Shown here: positions 43,303-51,136 of the stretch, one piece after another
Layout: each line of letters starts with the position of its first letter
Position numbering within the stretch: the first letter of the stretch is position 1
Assembly: GCA_038328575.1 (NCBI GenBank)
Contig: JBBQMD010000005.1
Coordinates: forward strand, 1 to 64,000
DNA length: 64,000 nt
Direction of reading: 5' to 3'
Source of the DNA: JACVCS01 sp038328575
Lineage (GTDB): Bacteria; Planctomycetota; Phycisphaerae; Phycisphaerales; UBA1924
Translations under genes and position numbers: made by a program
Notes under the pieces: model-generated
Told to the model about the DNA's origin: nothing
The model's input: the letters and a program-made list of their open reading frames with translations, nothing else
The model's database searches: none

Positions 43303-44811
43303 CTACGTCGCGGAGCCCGCGGCCGCGACCGTCAACGACACCTTCGTTGCCTTTGGCGCCTGCTGATGCATCTTCTGAGCGCGATGCGCGGACCAATCCG
43401 TGACGCGCAGATCGGGCGAGCCCGGCCCGTCGTGAACTCGCAGGATGTCATACGTGTTGTTGCGCTGCGCCGGAATGTGGCCCGCTCCCCGGATCAGGTG
43501 ACAGAGCACCGGCTCATCAAGGCAATACGTCGTGCCCGCGGAGCTCACGACGTTTTCTTCCATCATCACGCTGCCCATATCGTTGGCGCCGTACGCCAGC
43601 GCGACCTGCCCGATGTGCGGCCCCATCGTGACCCAGCTGGCGCCGATCGAATAGACGTTGTCTAAATAGAGCCGGCTCAGCGCCTGCGTGCGCAGGTAGT
43701 CGGTGCTGCCGGTCATGCGCACGCGCTTGCCGAACAGGTGCGCCGTCGGATAGCGCTCTCGATCCATGGCGTCGTAGTTCAGCGCGTCCGCCGCGCGCTG
43801 CCCCGCCGGCGCGCCGCGATCCGAAGCGCCCGCGCGGCCAAAGTCCCACGCCCGCGCCACCGCATCGCCCGGGAACTCCTGCGTCAGCTCGCGCTCGTCT
43901 GCGCCCCAATCCGGCACCCGCCCCAAGGGCGTGTTCTCACGCTGGAACGGCCAGGAGATGAACGACACGTAGTGCCCATAGGGCGTGCCCGATCGCGAGG
44001 GTGCGCCGTCAAACGCCAGCGATTTGTCCTGCCAGGTGCGCACGAGGTCCATGTGGTGGACGCGATCGACCGGGCTCTCGATGTGCCCGAACATCATGGT
44101 GGCGCTGGTGAACATGCCCAGCGAATGCGCCGCGTGCATGACGGTGAGCCAACTCTCGGCGTCGCACTTGCCCAGACCGATCTTGCGCCGCACGGGGTCG
44201 GCGAAGATCTCGCCGCCACCGCCCGGGAGCGAGTCGAGGCCGGCGTTCTTCAAGCGCACCAGCACCCAGCGAACCTTGTCCTCCAGCGTGTCCCCCGGCG
44301 GGTTGAAGAAGTGGACAAACTCGATCATCTCCGGCGGGCTGAAGGCGTGTACGTGTACACCCGGGTACTTGGACTTGATCGAGGTCAGCAGCTCGGTGTA
44401 CCAGCTCAGCGGGAGCGCGGGATTCATGCCGCCCTGCATAAGGATCTGCGTGCCGCCGATGGCGACCAGCTCCGCGATCTTCTGGTGAATCGTCTCATAA
44501 GAGAGCGTGTACGCGTCGCTGTCGCCCTCGTCGCGCCGGAAGGCGCAGAACGTGCAGCGCGCGTTGCAGACGTTGGTGTAGTTGATGTTCCGATCGATCA
44601 CGTACGTTCGCAGGTGATCCGCGTGCAGCACCCGAGCCCGCGCATCCGCCCAGCGGCCGAGCTCGCTCAAGGGCATCTTGTGGTACAGCTCGACCGCCTG
44701 CTCCGGCGTGAGGCGCGCCGCCCCCGCGACCACTGCGTGCAACAGCCCGCTGTCAAGGCCGGGCAGGTGCGCGTGAGTCGCGAGAAGATCGCCGAGGCTC
44801 GGGTGTGCCAT
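43303..44811 (-). CDS. mqnC: Cyclic dehypoxanthinyl futalosine synthase MqnC
   Basis: Radical SAM enzyme of the futalosine menaquinone pathway, cyclising dehypoxanthine futalosine. The cluster-binding CNARCTFC is at residues 82-89. The surrounding sequence RTYVIDRNINYTNVC, GGTQILMQGGMNPALPLSWY, VHVHAFSPPEM, AGLDSLPGGGGEIF and ATMMFGHIE is specific for MqnC rather than the related MqnE. The ATG at 44811 starts at the homology. At 502 residues it is about 100 longer than usual, with an inserted segment between FISWPFQRENTPL and YPTAHLFGKRVRM (roughly residues 300-360) and a C-terminal extension. mqnB is 11.5 kb away. Confidence 0.9.
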   Translation of the reverse strand: MAHPSLGDLLATHAHLPGLDSGLLHAVVAGAARLTPEQAVELYHKMPLSELGRWADARARVLHADHLRTYVIDRNINYTNVCNARCTFCAFRRDEGDSDAYTLSYETIHQKIAELVAIGGTQILMQGGMNPALPLSWYTELLTSIKSKYPGVHVHAFSPPEMIEFVHFFNPPGDTLEDKVRWVLVRLKNAGLDSLPGGGGEIFADPVRRKIGLGKCDAESWLTVMHAAHSLGMFTSATMMFGHIESPVDRVHHMDLVRTWQDKSLAFDGAPSRSGTPYGHYVSFISWPFQRENTPLGRVPDWGADERELTQEFPGDAVARAWDFGRAGASDRGAPAGQRAADALNYDAMDRERYPTAHLFGKRVRMTGSTDYLRTQALSRLYLDNVYSIGASWVTMGPHIGQVALAYGANDMGSVMMEENVVSSAGTTYCLDEPVLCHLIRGAGHIPAQRNNTYDILRVHDGPGSPDLRVTDWSAHRAQKMHQQAPKATKVSLTVAAAGSAT

Positions 44812-44896
44812 GGATTGTGAATCCTGAAAGGGAAGCGGCCGAACTTTCAATACTAAGTGAAACTTGACGCCGAATCAAGCCCGAGGTGTCTTCTAG

Positions 44897-44935
44897 AATA
44901 CTGCAAAACAGGATTTTTTGCTGTTTTACAGTATT
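44897..44935. promoter_or_regulatory. AT-rich perfect dyad between mqnC and the DoxX-like gene
   Basis: Arms AATACTG-C-AAAACAG (44897-44911) and CTGTTTT-A-CAGTATT (44921-44935) are complementary except at the one internal position, around a 9-base T-rich spacer. The right arm contains its own small dyad CTGT-TTT-ACAG, partly mirrored in the left arm, so two operator-like sites may sit side by side. It lies in the shared upstream region of two divergent genes and is strikingly AT-rich. An operator is most likely. A terminator is unlikely because both genes read away from it. Confidence 0.55.
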
Positions 44936-44967
44936 GAGTCTCGGCTTCCACCGTACAACGGAGATCT

Positions 44968-45489
44968 ATGCAACGTCTTCCCGCCGCCGTTCCTGACCGT
45001 TTCGCGAGCCTTGATCGCTGGATTGCCCAGAGCATGGCACGCGTCGCCATGCCCACGGCTCGACTCGCGGTGGCCATTGTCTTCATCTGGTTCGGCGGGC
45101 TGAAGATCACCGGATCCAGCCCGGCGATCGAACTGGTGACGCGCACAGTGTATTGGGCGGATCCTGCGTGGTTTGTGCCGCTGCTTGGCTGGTGGGAGAT
45201 AGCGATCGGTGTGTGTGTTTTGGATCCGATGTGGTGGGGCCGGTGGGTGCGTGGCGGCCCGGCCCAAGGCGGCTGGTTTACGAGGATCGGCCTTTTGCTG
45301 CTGTTTGTGCAGATGCCCGGGACGTTCATGCCGCTGGTGCTGCTGCCGGATGTGTGCTTTCAGCCCGGCGGCGCGCCGACCTTGGAGGGGCAGTACATCA
45401 TCAAAAACTTCGCGCTGATCGCGGCGACGCTGTTCATCGGCGGCGCGGTCGGCGGGCCAGCCCGCGCCCGGCCTGACGAGGCGCAGTGA
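44968..45489 (+). CDS. DoxX/YkgB-like membrane protein
   Basis: A 173-residue inner-membrane protein with about four hydrophobic segments. The family-like features are LAVAIVFIWFGGLKITGSSPAIELV, PAWFVPLLGWWEIAIGVCV, a Trp/Arg-rich loop, IGLLLLFVQMPGTFMPLVLL and the end GQYIIKNFALIAATLFIGG. These match the DoxX and YkgB (DUF417) group of quinone-linked or stress-related membrane proteins, whose reaction is not well defined. The gene is divergent from mqnC and shares the AT-rich dyad in its upstream region, which suggests a redox or respiratory link. Confidence 0.78.
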   Translation: MQRLPAAVPDRFASLDRWIAQSMARVAMPTARLAVAIVFIWFGGLKITGSSPAIELVTRTVYWADPAWFVPLLGWWEIAIGVCVLDPMWWGRWVRGGPAQGGWFTRIGLLLLFVQMPGTFMPLVLLPDVCFQPGGAPTLEGQYIIKNFALIAATLFIGGAVGGPARARPDEAQ

Positions 45490-45537
45490 CACGGGCCGGG
45501 TGACACGGGCTGTCCTGACACAGGCCGGGTGACTCGG
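45487..45537 (+). repeat. Degenerate 14-15 bp tandem repeat
   Basis: Units TGACACGGGCCGGG, TGACACGGGCTGTCC, TGACACAGGCCGGG and a partial TGACTCGG follow each other from the stop codon of the DoxX-like gene. The first unit includes that stop codon. The period (14-15) is about twice that of the heptamer arrays elsewhere. Confidence 0.6.
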
Positions 45538-45712
45538 CGACGGCGCGAAATGCGCAACGACTGCGCGAGCGGGAGGGTGCGAAGCGCAAGGGGGTGATCA
45601 CCCGGCGGCCAAATCTGCGGCATGACTGCGCTGACATCCGATGCAACCAGCCGACAAGGATGCGCGGGTGCTGGGCCGGAGGCCTTGCGTGCGTGTCTTC
45701 ACGAGGTGCATC

Positions 45713-46303
45713 ATGAGCGAGCAGGATGCTCCAAACGCACAGAACCCGATGAGCACTAGCGCGAACGATCCGCTGGAGGCGCTGAAATCCGCACAAGCCG
45801 CGATCAAGGCGGCGCAGGCCATGCAAGGCTCTGGCGCGATCGCCAGTCCGAGCCCCAGCCCGATGCCCGCGGCCGGCGCGATCGGCGGGCCAAAGGTGAG
45901 TGAAGAGGAAGCCGAAGCCGCGATGCTCGCCGCCATGGGTATGAGCCCGATCGGCGGCGGCGCGACAAACGCGGGCGTAACGCCCACGAGCCCCGGAAAC
46001 GCGCCACAGGCCAAGGCATTCGCGATGCCGGATCTTGGCGGTGGGAGCGGCGCGAAGCCGCCTGAGGCGATCGACATGCTGGGCGATGTGAATCTGCACG
46101 TGAAGATCGAGCTGGGGCGCACGCGGATGCTCGTGGAAGACGTGCTCCGGCTGGGCGAGGGATCGGTCGTCGAGCTGGACAAGCTGGCGGGCGACCCGGT
46201 GGACGTGTTCGTCAACGACCGGCCGGTAGCGCGGGGCGAGGTGCTCGTGCTCAACGACAACTTCTGCGTGCGAATCAGTGAGATTATTCGGTCGCAGGAC
46301 TGA
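45713..46303 (+). CDS. fliN: Flagellar motor switch protein FliN
   Basis: C-ring protein that with FliM/FliG controls rotation and docks the export ATPase complex. The ATG at 45713 follows GAGG by eight bases. The first ~115 residues are low-complexity (Ala/Gly/Pro) apart from an EEAEAAMLAAMGM segment that could contact FliM. The C-terminal SpoA domain is clear: MLGDVNLHVKIELGRTRMLVEDVLRLGEGSVVELD, then DPVDVFVNDRPVARGEVLVLNDNFCVRI. It is the first gene of the flagellar cluster here. The fliM gene is not upstream. Two hairpin repeats lie just after its stop. Confidence 0.93.
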   Translation: MSEQDAPNAQNPMSTSANDPLEALKSAQAAIKAAQAMQGSGAIASPSPSPMPAAGAIGGPKVSEEEAEAAMLAAMGMSPIGGGATNAGVTPTSPGNAPQAKAFAMPDLGGGSGAKPPEAIDMLGDVNLHVKIELGRTRMLVEDVLRLGEGSVVELDKLAGDPVDVFVNDRPVARGEVLVLNDNFCVRISEIIRSQD

Positions 46304-46313
46304 GATTGCGGAG

Positions 46314-46369
46314 ACCCGCCTCGGAGAGGCGGGCCACCAGAACACCCGCCTCGGAGAGGCGGGCCACCA
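46314..46369 (+). repeat. Two tandem REP-like hairpin repeats between fliN and fliO
   Basis: Two identical 26-base copies (46314-46339 and 46344-46369) with a 30-base period. Each contains the palindrome CCCGCCTC-GGA-GAGGCGGG followed by CCACCA. They fill the fliN-fliO gap and end 24 bases before the fliO ATG. A right half only (AGGCGGGCCACC) recurs at 48652-48663 before fliQ. Confidence 0.85.
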
Positions 46370-46393
46370 ATGAGATGGCCAGGAAGGCCGAGT

Positions 46394-47527
46394 ATGAAGA
46401 CGAGAACGATCAGTTTAGTGGCAGGGGCGGCGGGTGCAGCATGGCTGATGATGGCCAGTGCCGGGGCGCTTGCGCAAGAGGCCGGGGCGCTGGTCGGGCC
46501 GGACCCGATCGCGGCGGTCATCGATGCGCGTGAGCGATCAAAGATGCTTGAGAATGCTCCGCTGGTGGGGGGCTTGGGCGGGATGCGGGGTGAGACGAAT
46601 GCCCCGGGCTCCGGAGCGGTGCGCAGCGGGTCGACGTTGGCCGCCGCGCCGACGCGCCACTCGCGCGAGGGCTCGGCCTTGGGCGGTGAGCCGAGTGCGT
46701 CTGGTGGGCGCGGCGGGATTGACACGGGGTCGATGAGTTCGCTGCTGAGCATGGCGCTGCCGCTGGGCGGTGTGATCGTGTTGCTGTTCGGCTGCATGGT
46801 GATTCTCAAGCGCGTGATGGGCACCAGCTCGAGCCTCGCGGCTGCGCTGGGCCCGGGTGGACGCGCGCCGGGCGGGGTGCTAGAAGTTTTGGGTCGCTAC
46901 CCGGTGGCCAAGGGCCAACTGCTGGTGCTCATCAAGATTGATCGACGCGTGCTGCTGGTCGGGCACAGTTCCCCGGGACGAGGCACCGGCGGCATCGGCG
47001 GCGGGTTCTCGACGCTCTGCGAGATCACCGATCCCGAAGAAGTCGCGGCAGTGCTACGCAAGGTTGAAGACGGCGAAGGGAAGAGCGCGGGCGCGCGGTT
47101 CGGCTCGTTGCTGCAACGCAAGTCTGGGGTAAGCGGCGGTGAGCGCGCGGGCGGGCGAGCCGGTGACGACATGGAGCTGGGTGTGCATGAGGTCGCGTCG
47201 TCGCGCGGGCGACGCGTGCAGCGGTCTGAAGATGGCGATGTCGTCGAGGTGTGGGATGAAACAAGCGCGGGCGCGGCGGACCTGCTCGCTGAGTTTGACG
47301 ATGAGGCGCGAGGCGACGCACGAGGCACGCGGGCGCGGGGTGATTCGTTCGGTCAGCCGGCTGACGGCGCATTCGCGGTCGGGACGGACTTTGAGCGGGG
47401 CGAGCGCACGCAGCGCGATGAGGGCGGCAGCGAGGAGCCGATGAGCTTCGCGCAGATCCGTCAGCGGTTGAACGGTCTGCAAGGCCGCGGGCTCGGCGGC
47501 GTCGGAGGACGTGGGGGTGTGGCATGA
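46394..47527 (+). CDS. fliO: Flagellar biosynthesis protein FliO
   Basis: A 377-residue FliO homologue that assists assembly of the FliP/Q/R export gate. The ATG at 46394 follows AGGAAGG by six bases and starts a signal-like helix (TISLVAGAAGAAWLMMASAGALA). The conserved part is the membrane helix near residues 113-137 (LLSMALPLGGVIVLLFGCMVILKRVMG). It is followed by the FliO domain GVLEVLGRYPVAKGQLLVLIKIDRRVLLVGHS and TLCEITDPEEVAAVL. The remaining ~170 residues are charged and disordered, much longer than in enteric FliO. It overlaps fliP by 4 bp. Confidence 0.87.
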   Translation: MKTRTISLVAGAAGAAWLMMASAGALAQEAGALVGPDPIAAVIDARERSKMLENAPLVGGLGGMRGETNAPGSGAVRSGSTLAAAPTRHSREGSALGGEPSASGGRGGIDTGSMSSLLSMALPLGGVIVLLFGCMVILKRVMGTSSSLAAALGPGGRAPGGVLEVLGRYPVAKGQLLVLIKIDRRVLLVGHSSPGRGTGGIGGGFSTLCEITDPEEVAAVLRKVEDGEGKSAGARFGSLLQRKSGVSGGERAGGRAGDDMELGVHEVASSRGRRVQRSEDGDVVEVWDETSAGAADLLAEFDDEARGDARGTRARGDSFGQPADGAFAVGTDFERGERTQRDEGGSEEPMSFAQIRQRLNGLQGRGLGGVGGRGGVA

Positions 47528-48552
47528 AGATGACGAATGCACGTGTCTCTCGGCGTTGGGTTGTGGTTGTGATTGCGATGATGATCGCGCTGTTGGAGAT
47601 GAGCGGGCGTGCGAGCGCGCAGGGGCTGATTCAGGATGCGATGAAGGACATCTCTCCTGGTGATGTGCTGACGCCGGGCATGGTGCTGGGCGGGCCGCGG
47701 GTGGAGCGTGAGTCGCGCGGCGGGATGAGCGGCGGCGGGCTGAACCCGATCTCGGTGCTGGCGGGCGCGGCGGAGGCGCTGCCGGGCGGCGCTGTGGATC
47801 CGGTGACCGGCGAGAAGCGTGCGGGGCTTTCCACTGCGGTGAACGTGGTCGTGGTGCTGACGGTGATCGGGCTGGCGCCGACGATCCTGCTGATGTGTAC
47901 GTGTTTCCTGCGGATCGTGATCGTGCTGAGTCTGTTGAAGCAAGCGCTGGGCACGGCGCAGATGCCGCCGAGCCAGGTGATGCTGGGCCTCAGCCTGGTG
48001 CTGTCGCTGCTGGTGATGAGCCCGACGATCGATCGCGTGAATCGCGAGGCGATCGGCCCGTACCAGCGCGGCGAGGTGAAGTCGTACGACGAGCTGTGGG
48101 ACCGGGCGAAGCAGCCGCTGCGCGACTTCATGTTTGATCAGATCGAGGCGACGGGCAACTGGTCGAGCGTGTACGCGATGCTGAACTATCGAGGGATTGA
48201 TACGAGCGACCCCAGCGCGCTGACACGCGCTGATGTGGACATGGTTTCGCTGGTGCCGGCGTTCGTGCTCAGCGAGCTGAAGACCGCGTTCCTGATGGGC
48301 TTTCGTGTGTACTTGCCGTTCCTGATCATCGACATGGTGATCAGTGCGCTGCTCATCAGCATGAGCATGATGATGCTGCCGCCGGTGCTGATCTCGCTGC
48401 CGTTCAAGCTGCTGTTGTTTGTGATGGTGGATGGGTGGCAACTGGTGTGCGGGAGCCTGATGACGAGCTTTGTGACGCACCCGGTGGCAGCGGTCGCGTC
48501 GGCACACGGGCCGGGGTGGATCGCGTCGCTGCAGGGGGTTGGATGGGTGTGA
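47524..48552 (+). CDS. fliP: Flagellar export gate protein FliP
   Basis: Core subunit of the type III export gate. Signature segments are LSTAVNVVVVLTVIGLAPTILLMCTCFLRIVIVLSLL, then QMPPSQVMLGLSLVLSLLVMSP, LVPAFVLSELKTAFLMGFRVYLPFLIIDMVISALL and MMLPPVLISLPFKLLLFVMVDGW. At 342 residues it is about 95 longer than E. coli FliP. The extra length is an N-terminal signal-like helix plus a Gly-rich segment before the first core helix. It overlaps fliO by 4 bp and is followed by fliQ after 136 bp. Confidence 0.95.
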   Translation: MKMTNARVSRRWVVVVIAMMIALLEMSGRASAQGLIQDAMKDISPGDVLTPGMVLGGPRVERESRGGMSGGGLNPISVLAGAAEALPGGAVDPVTGEKRAGLSTAVNVVVVLTVIGLAPTILLMCTCFLRIVIVLSLLKQALGTAQMPPSQVMLGLSLVLSLLVMSPTIDRVNREAIGPYQRGEVKSYDELWDRAKQPLRDFMFDQIEATGNWSSVYAMLNYRGIDTSDPSALTRADVDMVSLVPAFVLSELKTAFLMGFRVYLPFLIIDMVISALLISMSMMMLPPVLISLPFKLLLFVMVDGWQLVCGSLMTSFVTHPVAAVASAHGPGWIASLQGVGWV

Positions 48553-48651
48553 CGGCGAGCCGCGCCACTGATTTGGCTCTGCGGATCGGTGTGGTTGAAG
48601 ATTGATTGTCCAGGGGAAGGCTGAACGCGGAGCTGTTCAGTAGCACGAAAT

Positions 48652-48663
48652 AGGCGGGCCACC
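48652..48663 (+). repeat. Partial copy of the REP-like repeat before fliQ
   Basis: AGGCGGGCCACC matches the right half of the hairpin repeats at 46314-46369 but lacks the left arm. A separate CTGAAC/GTTCAG stem lies just upstream at 48621-48640. Confidence 0.5.
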
Positions 48664-48688
48664 GGGAACTTAGGCAAGGAGCTTTGTG

Positions 48689-48967
48689 ATGATGCAGTTG
48701 ACACTCGCAGCTGGAATGAACGATCAGGCGCTCGACCTGGTGCGCGCGGTGCTGCTGATCACGCTGAAGATCTCGCTGCCGATCCTGCTGGCGGGCGTGG
48801 TCGTCGGGCTGGTGGTGAGCATCGCGCAATCGGTCACGAGCATCCAGGATCAATCGCTGGTCTTCGTCCCCAAGATGGTCGTGATGCTCGTGGTCAGCAT
48901 GGCGCTGATTCCGTGGATCGTGGCGCGACTGGTCGCGTTCACGGCGGAGATGTTTGTGTTGAGGTAA
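48689..48967 (+). CDS. fliQ: Flagellar export gate protein FliQ
   Basis: A 92-residue two-helix membrane protein of the export gate. The conserved pattern ALDLVRAVLLITLKISLPILLAGVVVGLVVSIAQSVTSIQDQ, then LVFVPKMVVMLVVSMALIPWIVARL, is typical of FliQ and of normal length. AAGGAG precedes a GTG ATG ATG cluster (48686, 48689, 48692); 48689 is best spaced. A heptamer array starts 3 bp after the stop. Confidence 0.95.
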   Translation: MMQLTLAAGMNDQALDLVRAVLLITLKISLPILLAGVVVGLVVSIAQSVTSIQDQSLVFVPKMVVMLVVSMALIPWIVARLVAFTAEMFVLR

Positions 48968-48970
48968 GTG

Positions 48971-49016
48971 GGCAATCGGGGAATCGTCGGCAATCGGCAA
49001 TCGGCAACCGGCAATC
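48971..49016 (+). repeat. Heptamer tandem array, GGCAATC family
   Basis: GGCAATC units at 48971, 48989, 48996, 49003 (GGCAACC) and 49010, the last four in strict 7-base register, with a degenerate stretch between the first and second. The array begins 3 bp after the fliQ stop. The same family forms the longer array at 63850. Confidence 0.78.
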
Positions 49017-49093
49017 GGGGAAGGCAAAGGGAGCGGGCTCTATCTCTCACGTCTCGCGCCTTGGGTTCTCCGTCTCTTTTCTCTTGTCTCTCT

Positions 49094-49131
49094 ACTCGCG
49101 ACTCAACACTCGCGACTCGCGACTCACCACT
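49094..49131 (+). repeat. Heptamer tandem array running into the fliR start codon
   Basis: ACT recurs every 7 bases: ACTCGCG (49094), ACTCAAC (49101), ACTCGCG (49108), ACTCGCG (49115), ACTCACC (49122), ACT (49129), and the ATG of fliR follows at 49132. It is the reverse complement of the AGTCGCG family. No Shine-Dalgarno remains in front of fliR. Confidence 0.78.
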
Positions 49132-49899
49132 ATGCAGATCGTGCTCGACCAAGTCGCCCCGTTTCTGCTGGCACTGCTGCGGATGAGCGGGTTGTTTGTG
49201 TTTGCGCCGTTGCTGTCGAGCATTGCAATTCCCGGGAAGGTCAAGGCGTTGCTGGTGTTTGTGGTGGCGCTCGCGGTGTTCCCGACTTTGCCAGCCGCGG
49301 CTCGGGTGACGGTGGAGATGGATGTGTTTTCGCTGGCGATCGCGGGTGTGTTTGAGGTGCTGCTGGGCGTGGTGATCGGGCTGATCGCGTTGCTTCCGGT
49401 GCTGGCGGTGCAGCTTGGCAGCTCGCTGATTGGGCAGCAGATGGGCTTCGGGCTTGCGCAGGTGTACAACCCCGCGCTGGAAACCGAGAGTGATCCGATC
49501 GGCGAGCTGTTGCTCCACTTATCGATCATCGCGTTCATCGCCATGGGGGGCTTGGAGGCGCTGTTTCTGTGCGTGGCCAGATCGTTTGAGAAGGTACCGC
49601 TGGGGGGCGTGACCGTGTCGAGCGTGCCTTCGCAGATGGTGCTTGGGGCGGTGGAGGGCGGGATGGAGCTGGCGCTGAGGATCAGCGCACCGGTGCTGGG
49701 GATTATTTTGATCGAGACGATCGCGATGGGTTTTCTGATGAAGACAATGCCGCAGATGAACATCATGTCGATCGGCTTCGCGATCAAGATCGTGCTCGGG
49801 TTCGCGGGGCTGATCGCGGCCATGGGCGCGATCGACGCGGCGATCTCGGGGCACGTGGTCGAGGTGGGGCGGGCGCTGATGAGTTGGAGTGGGAAGTGA
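49132..49899 (+). CDS. fliR: Flagellar export gate protein FliR
   Basis: A 255-residue polytopic membrane protein of the export gate. Family segments include FLLALLRMSGLFVFAPLLSS at the N-terminus, VFEVLLGVVIGLIALLPVLAVQLGSSLIGQQMGFGLAQVYNP and PVLGIILIETIAMGFLMKTMPQMNI. The start at ATG 49132 matches the FliR N-terminus; the open frame back to 48913 is repeat DNA and fliQ overlap. There is no ribosome site because a heptamer array occupies the leader. A second array follows the stop. Confidence 0.94.
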   Translation: MQIVLDQVAPFLLALLRMSGLFVFAPLLSSIAIPGKVKALLVFVVALAVFPTLPAAARVTVEMDVFSLAIAGVFEVLLGVVIGLIALLPVLAVQLGSSLIGQQMGFGLAQVYNPALETESDPIGELLLHLSIIAFIAMGGLEALFLCVARSFEKVPLGGVTVSSVPSQMVLGAVEGGMELALRISAPVLGIILIETIAMGFLMKTMPQMNIMSIGFAIKIVLGFAGLIAAMGAIDAAISGHVVEVGRALMSWSGK

Positions 49900-49912
49900 G
49901 GGCTTGCGTCTA

Positions 49913-49954
49913 AGTCGCGAGTCGCGGGTCTCAAGTCTCTAGTTTCGTGTCGCA
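49913..49954 (+). repeat. Heptamer tandem array, AGTCGCG family, after fliR
   Basis: Six units in strict 7-base register: AGTCGCG (49913), AGTCGCG (49920), GGTCTCA, AGTCTCT, AGTTTCG and TGTCGCA (ends 49954). It begins 13 bp after the fliR stop. Confidence 0.75.
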
Positions 49955-49964
49955 CGTTTTTTCG

Positions 49965-49992
49965 CTCAGCACTCATCGCTCAGCACTTCACA
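49965..49992 (+). repeat. Heptamer tandem array, CTCAGCA family, before flhB
   Basis: CTCAGCA (49965), CTCATCG (49972), CTCAGCA (49979) and CTTCACA (49986) in 7-base register. It ends just before the AGGA ribosome site of flhB. It is the reverse complement of the TGCTGAG array after fliA (57977); a 19-base stretch is shared between the two in inverted orientation. Confidence 0.75.
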
Positions 49993-50002
49993 CAGGACTT
50001 CA

Positions 50003-51073
50003 ATGGCCGACGACATGGGCGAAAAGACGGAGCTTCCGACGGGGCGCAAGCTTGAGGATGCTCGTCAGAAGGGGCGGTTGCCCAAGAGCATTGATCTGAG
50101 CGCGCCTTTGGAGATGATCGGGGCGGTGGCCTTGATCTGGTGGCTCGGGCCGATGATGCTGGCGGGGTGCCAGGAGGTGATGCGCGCGCTGCTGGGGGCG
50201 GCGCCGCTGACGGTGATGCTGGCGCCGGCGGAGGCGCTGCGGTCGCTGGGCTGGGGGATGTCGCGGGTGATGGTGATTGCCGGGCCGCTGATGGTGATGA
50301 TGGCGGCGGTGGCGGTGGCGGCCCAGCTTCAGCAGGTGAGCTTTCTGTTTACGCTGGAGCCGCTGCGCCCCAAGCCGGAGAAACTGAACCCGATCACGGG
50401 GTTCGGGCGCATCTTCAGCTTGCGGAGCGTTGTCAAAACCCTGGTGAGCCTGGTGAAGCTGATTGTGGTCGGCGTGGTGGTGTATCGCGTGATCATGGCG
50501 CACGCGCAGGAGATCGCGTCGCTGCCGGCGCTGCCGGCGCTCGCGGGCCTGGGCGCGATGTCGTGGATCGTGCTGAAGGTGATCATCTGGGTGCTGGCGA
50601 TGATGCTGATCATTGGCGTCGCGGACTGGATGTACCAGCGCTGGCAGCACACGCAGGACTTGAAGATGACGCGCCACGAGGTCAAGGACGATCGCAAGGA
50701 GAGCGACGGCGACCCGGAGATGAAGGCCAGGCGACAGCGGATCGCGCGCGACATCGCGACGCAGCGGGCCAAGAACCAAGTGCCCAAGGCGGACGTGGTG
50801 GTGACGAACCCCACACACTTTGCGGTGGCGCTGAAGTATGACGCCGACCGCATGGCGGCCCCGGTGGTGGTGGCCAAGGGTGAAGACTACATGGCGCTGC
50901 GGATCCGCGAGATCGCGGCGGCCCACGGCGTGCCGATTGTCGAGCGCCCGCCGTTAGCGCGGGCGTTGTATTCGGGGGTGAAGGTCGGGCAGATGGTCAA
51001 GCCAGAGCTGTTTGAGGCGATCGCGGAAGTGCTGGCGCTGGTGTACAAGCTGGACAAGCGGAAGGCGGGATGA
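50003..51073 (+). CDS. flhB: Flagellar export apparatus protein FlhB
   Basis: A 356-residue export-gate protein that switches substrate class after self-cleavage. The N-terminus MADDMGEKTELPTGRKLEDARQKG and the four membrane helices (~35-210) are typical. The cleavage site NPTH is in VVTNPTHFAVALKYD near residue 269. The C-terminal domain APVVVAKGEDYMALRIREIA, then VPIVERPPLARALY, is complete. The ATG follows AGGA by about five bases. An octamer array begins 6 bp after the stop. Confidence 0.95.
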   Translation: MADDMGEKTELPTGRKLEDARQKGRLPKSIDLSAPLEMIGAVALIWWLGPMMLAGCQEVMRALLGAAPLTVMLAPAEALRSLGWGMSRVMVIAGPLMVMMAAVAVAAQLQQVSFLFTLEPLRPKPEKLNPITGFGRIFSLRSVVKTLVSLVKLIVVGVVVYRVIMAHAQEIASLPALPALAGLGAMSWIVLKVIIWVLAMMLIIGVADWMYQRWQHTQDLKMTRHEVKDDRKESDGDPEMKARRQRIARDIATQRAKNQVPKADVVVTNPTHFAVALKYDADRMAAPVVVAKGEDYMALRIREIAAAHGVPIVERPPLARALYSGVKVGQMVKPELFEAIAEVLALVYKLDKRKAG

Positions 51074-51079
51074 GGGGGA

Positions 51080-51106
51080 AGTGGCAGAGTGGCGAAGTGG
51101 CAGTGT
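51080..51106 (+). repeat. Octamer tandem array, AGTGGCRA family, after flhB
   Basis: AGTG at 51080, 51088 and 51096 (period 8: AGTGGCAG, AGTGGCGA, AGTGGCAG), then a shorter step to 51102. It starts 6 bp after the flhB stop, as the related array does after the 7TM-HD gene at 19548. Confidence 0.7.
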
Positions 51107-51136
51107 CGCGTTGGTGGTTGGTTGTGTGAGTGAGCA

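Noticed and set aside
44897..44935. The AT-rich dyad as a terminator.
   Set aside because: It lies between two divergent genes, upstream of both, so no transcript would end there; an operator fits better.
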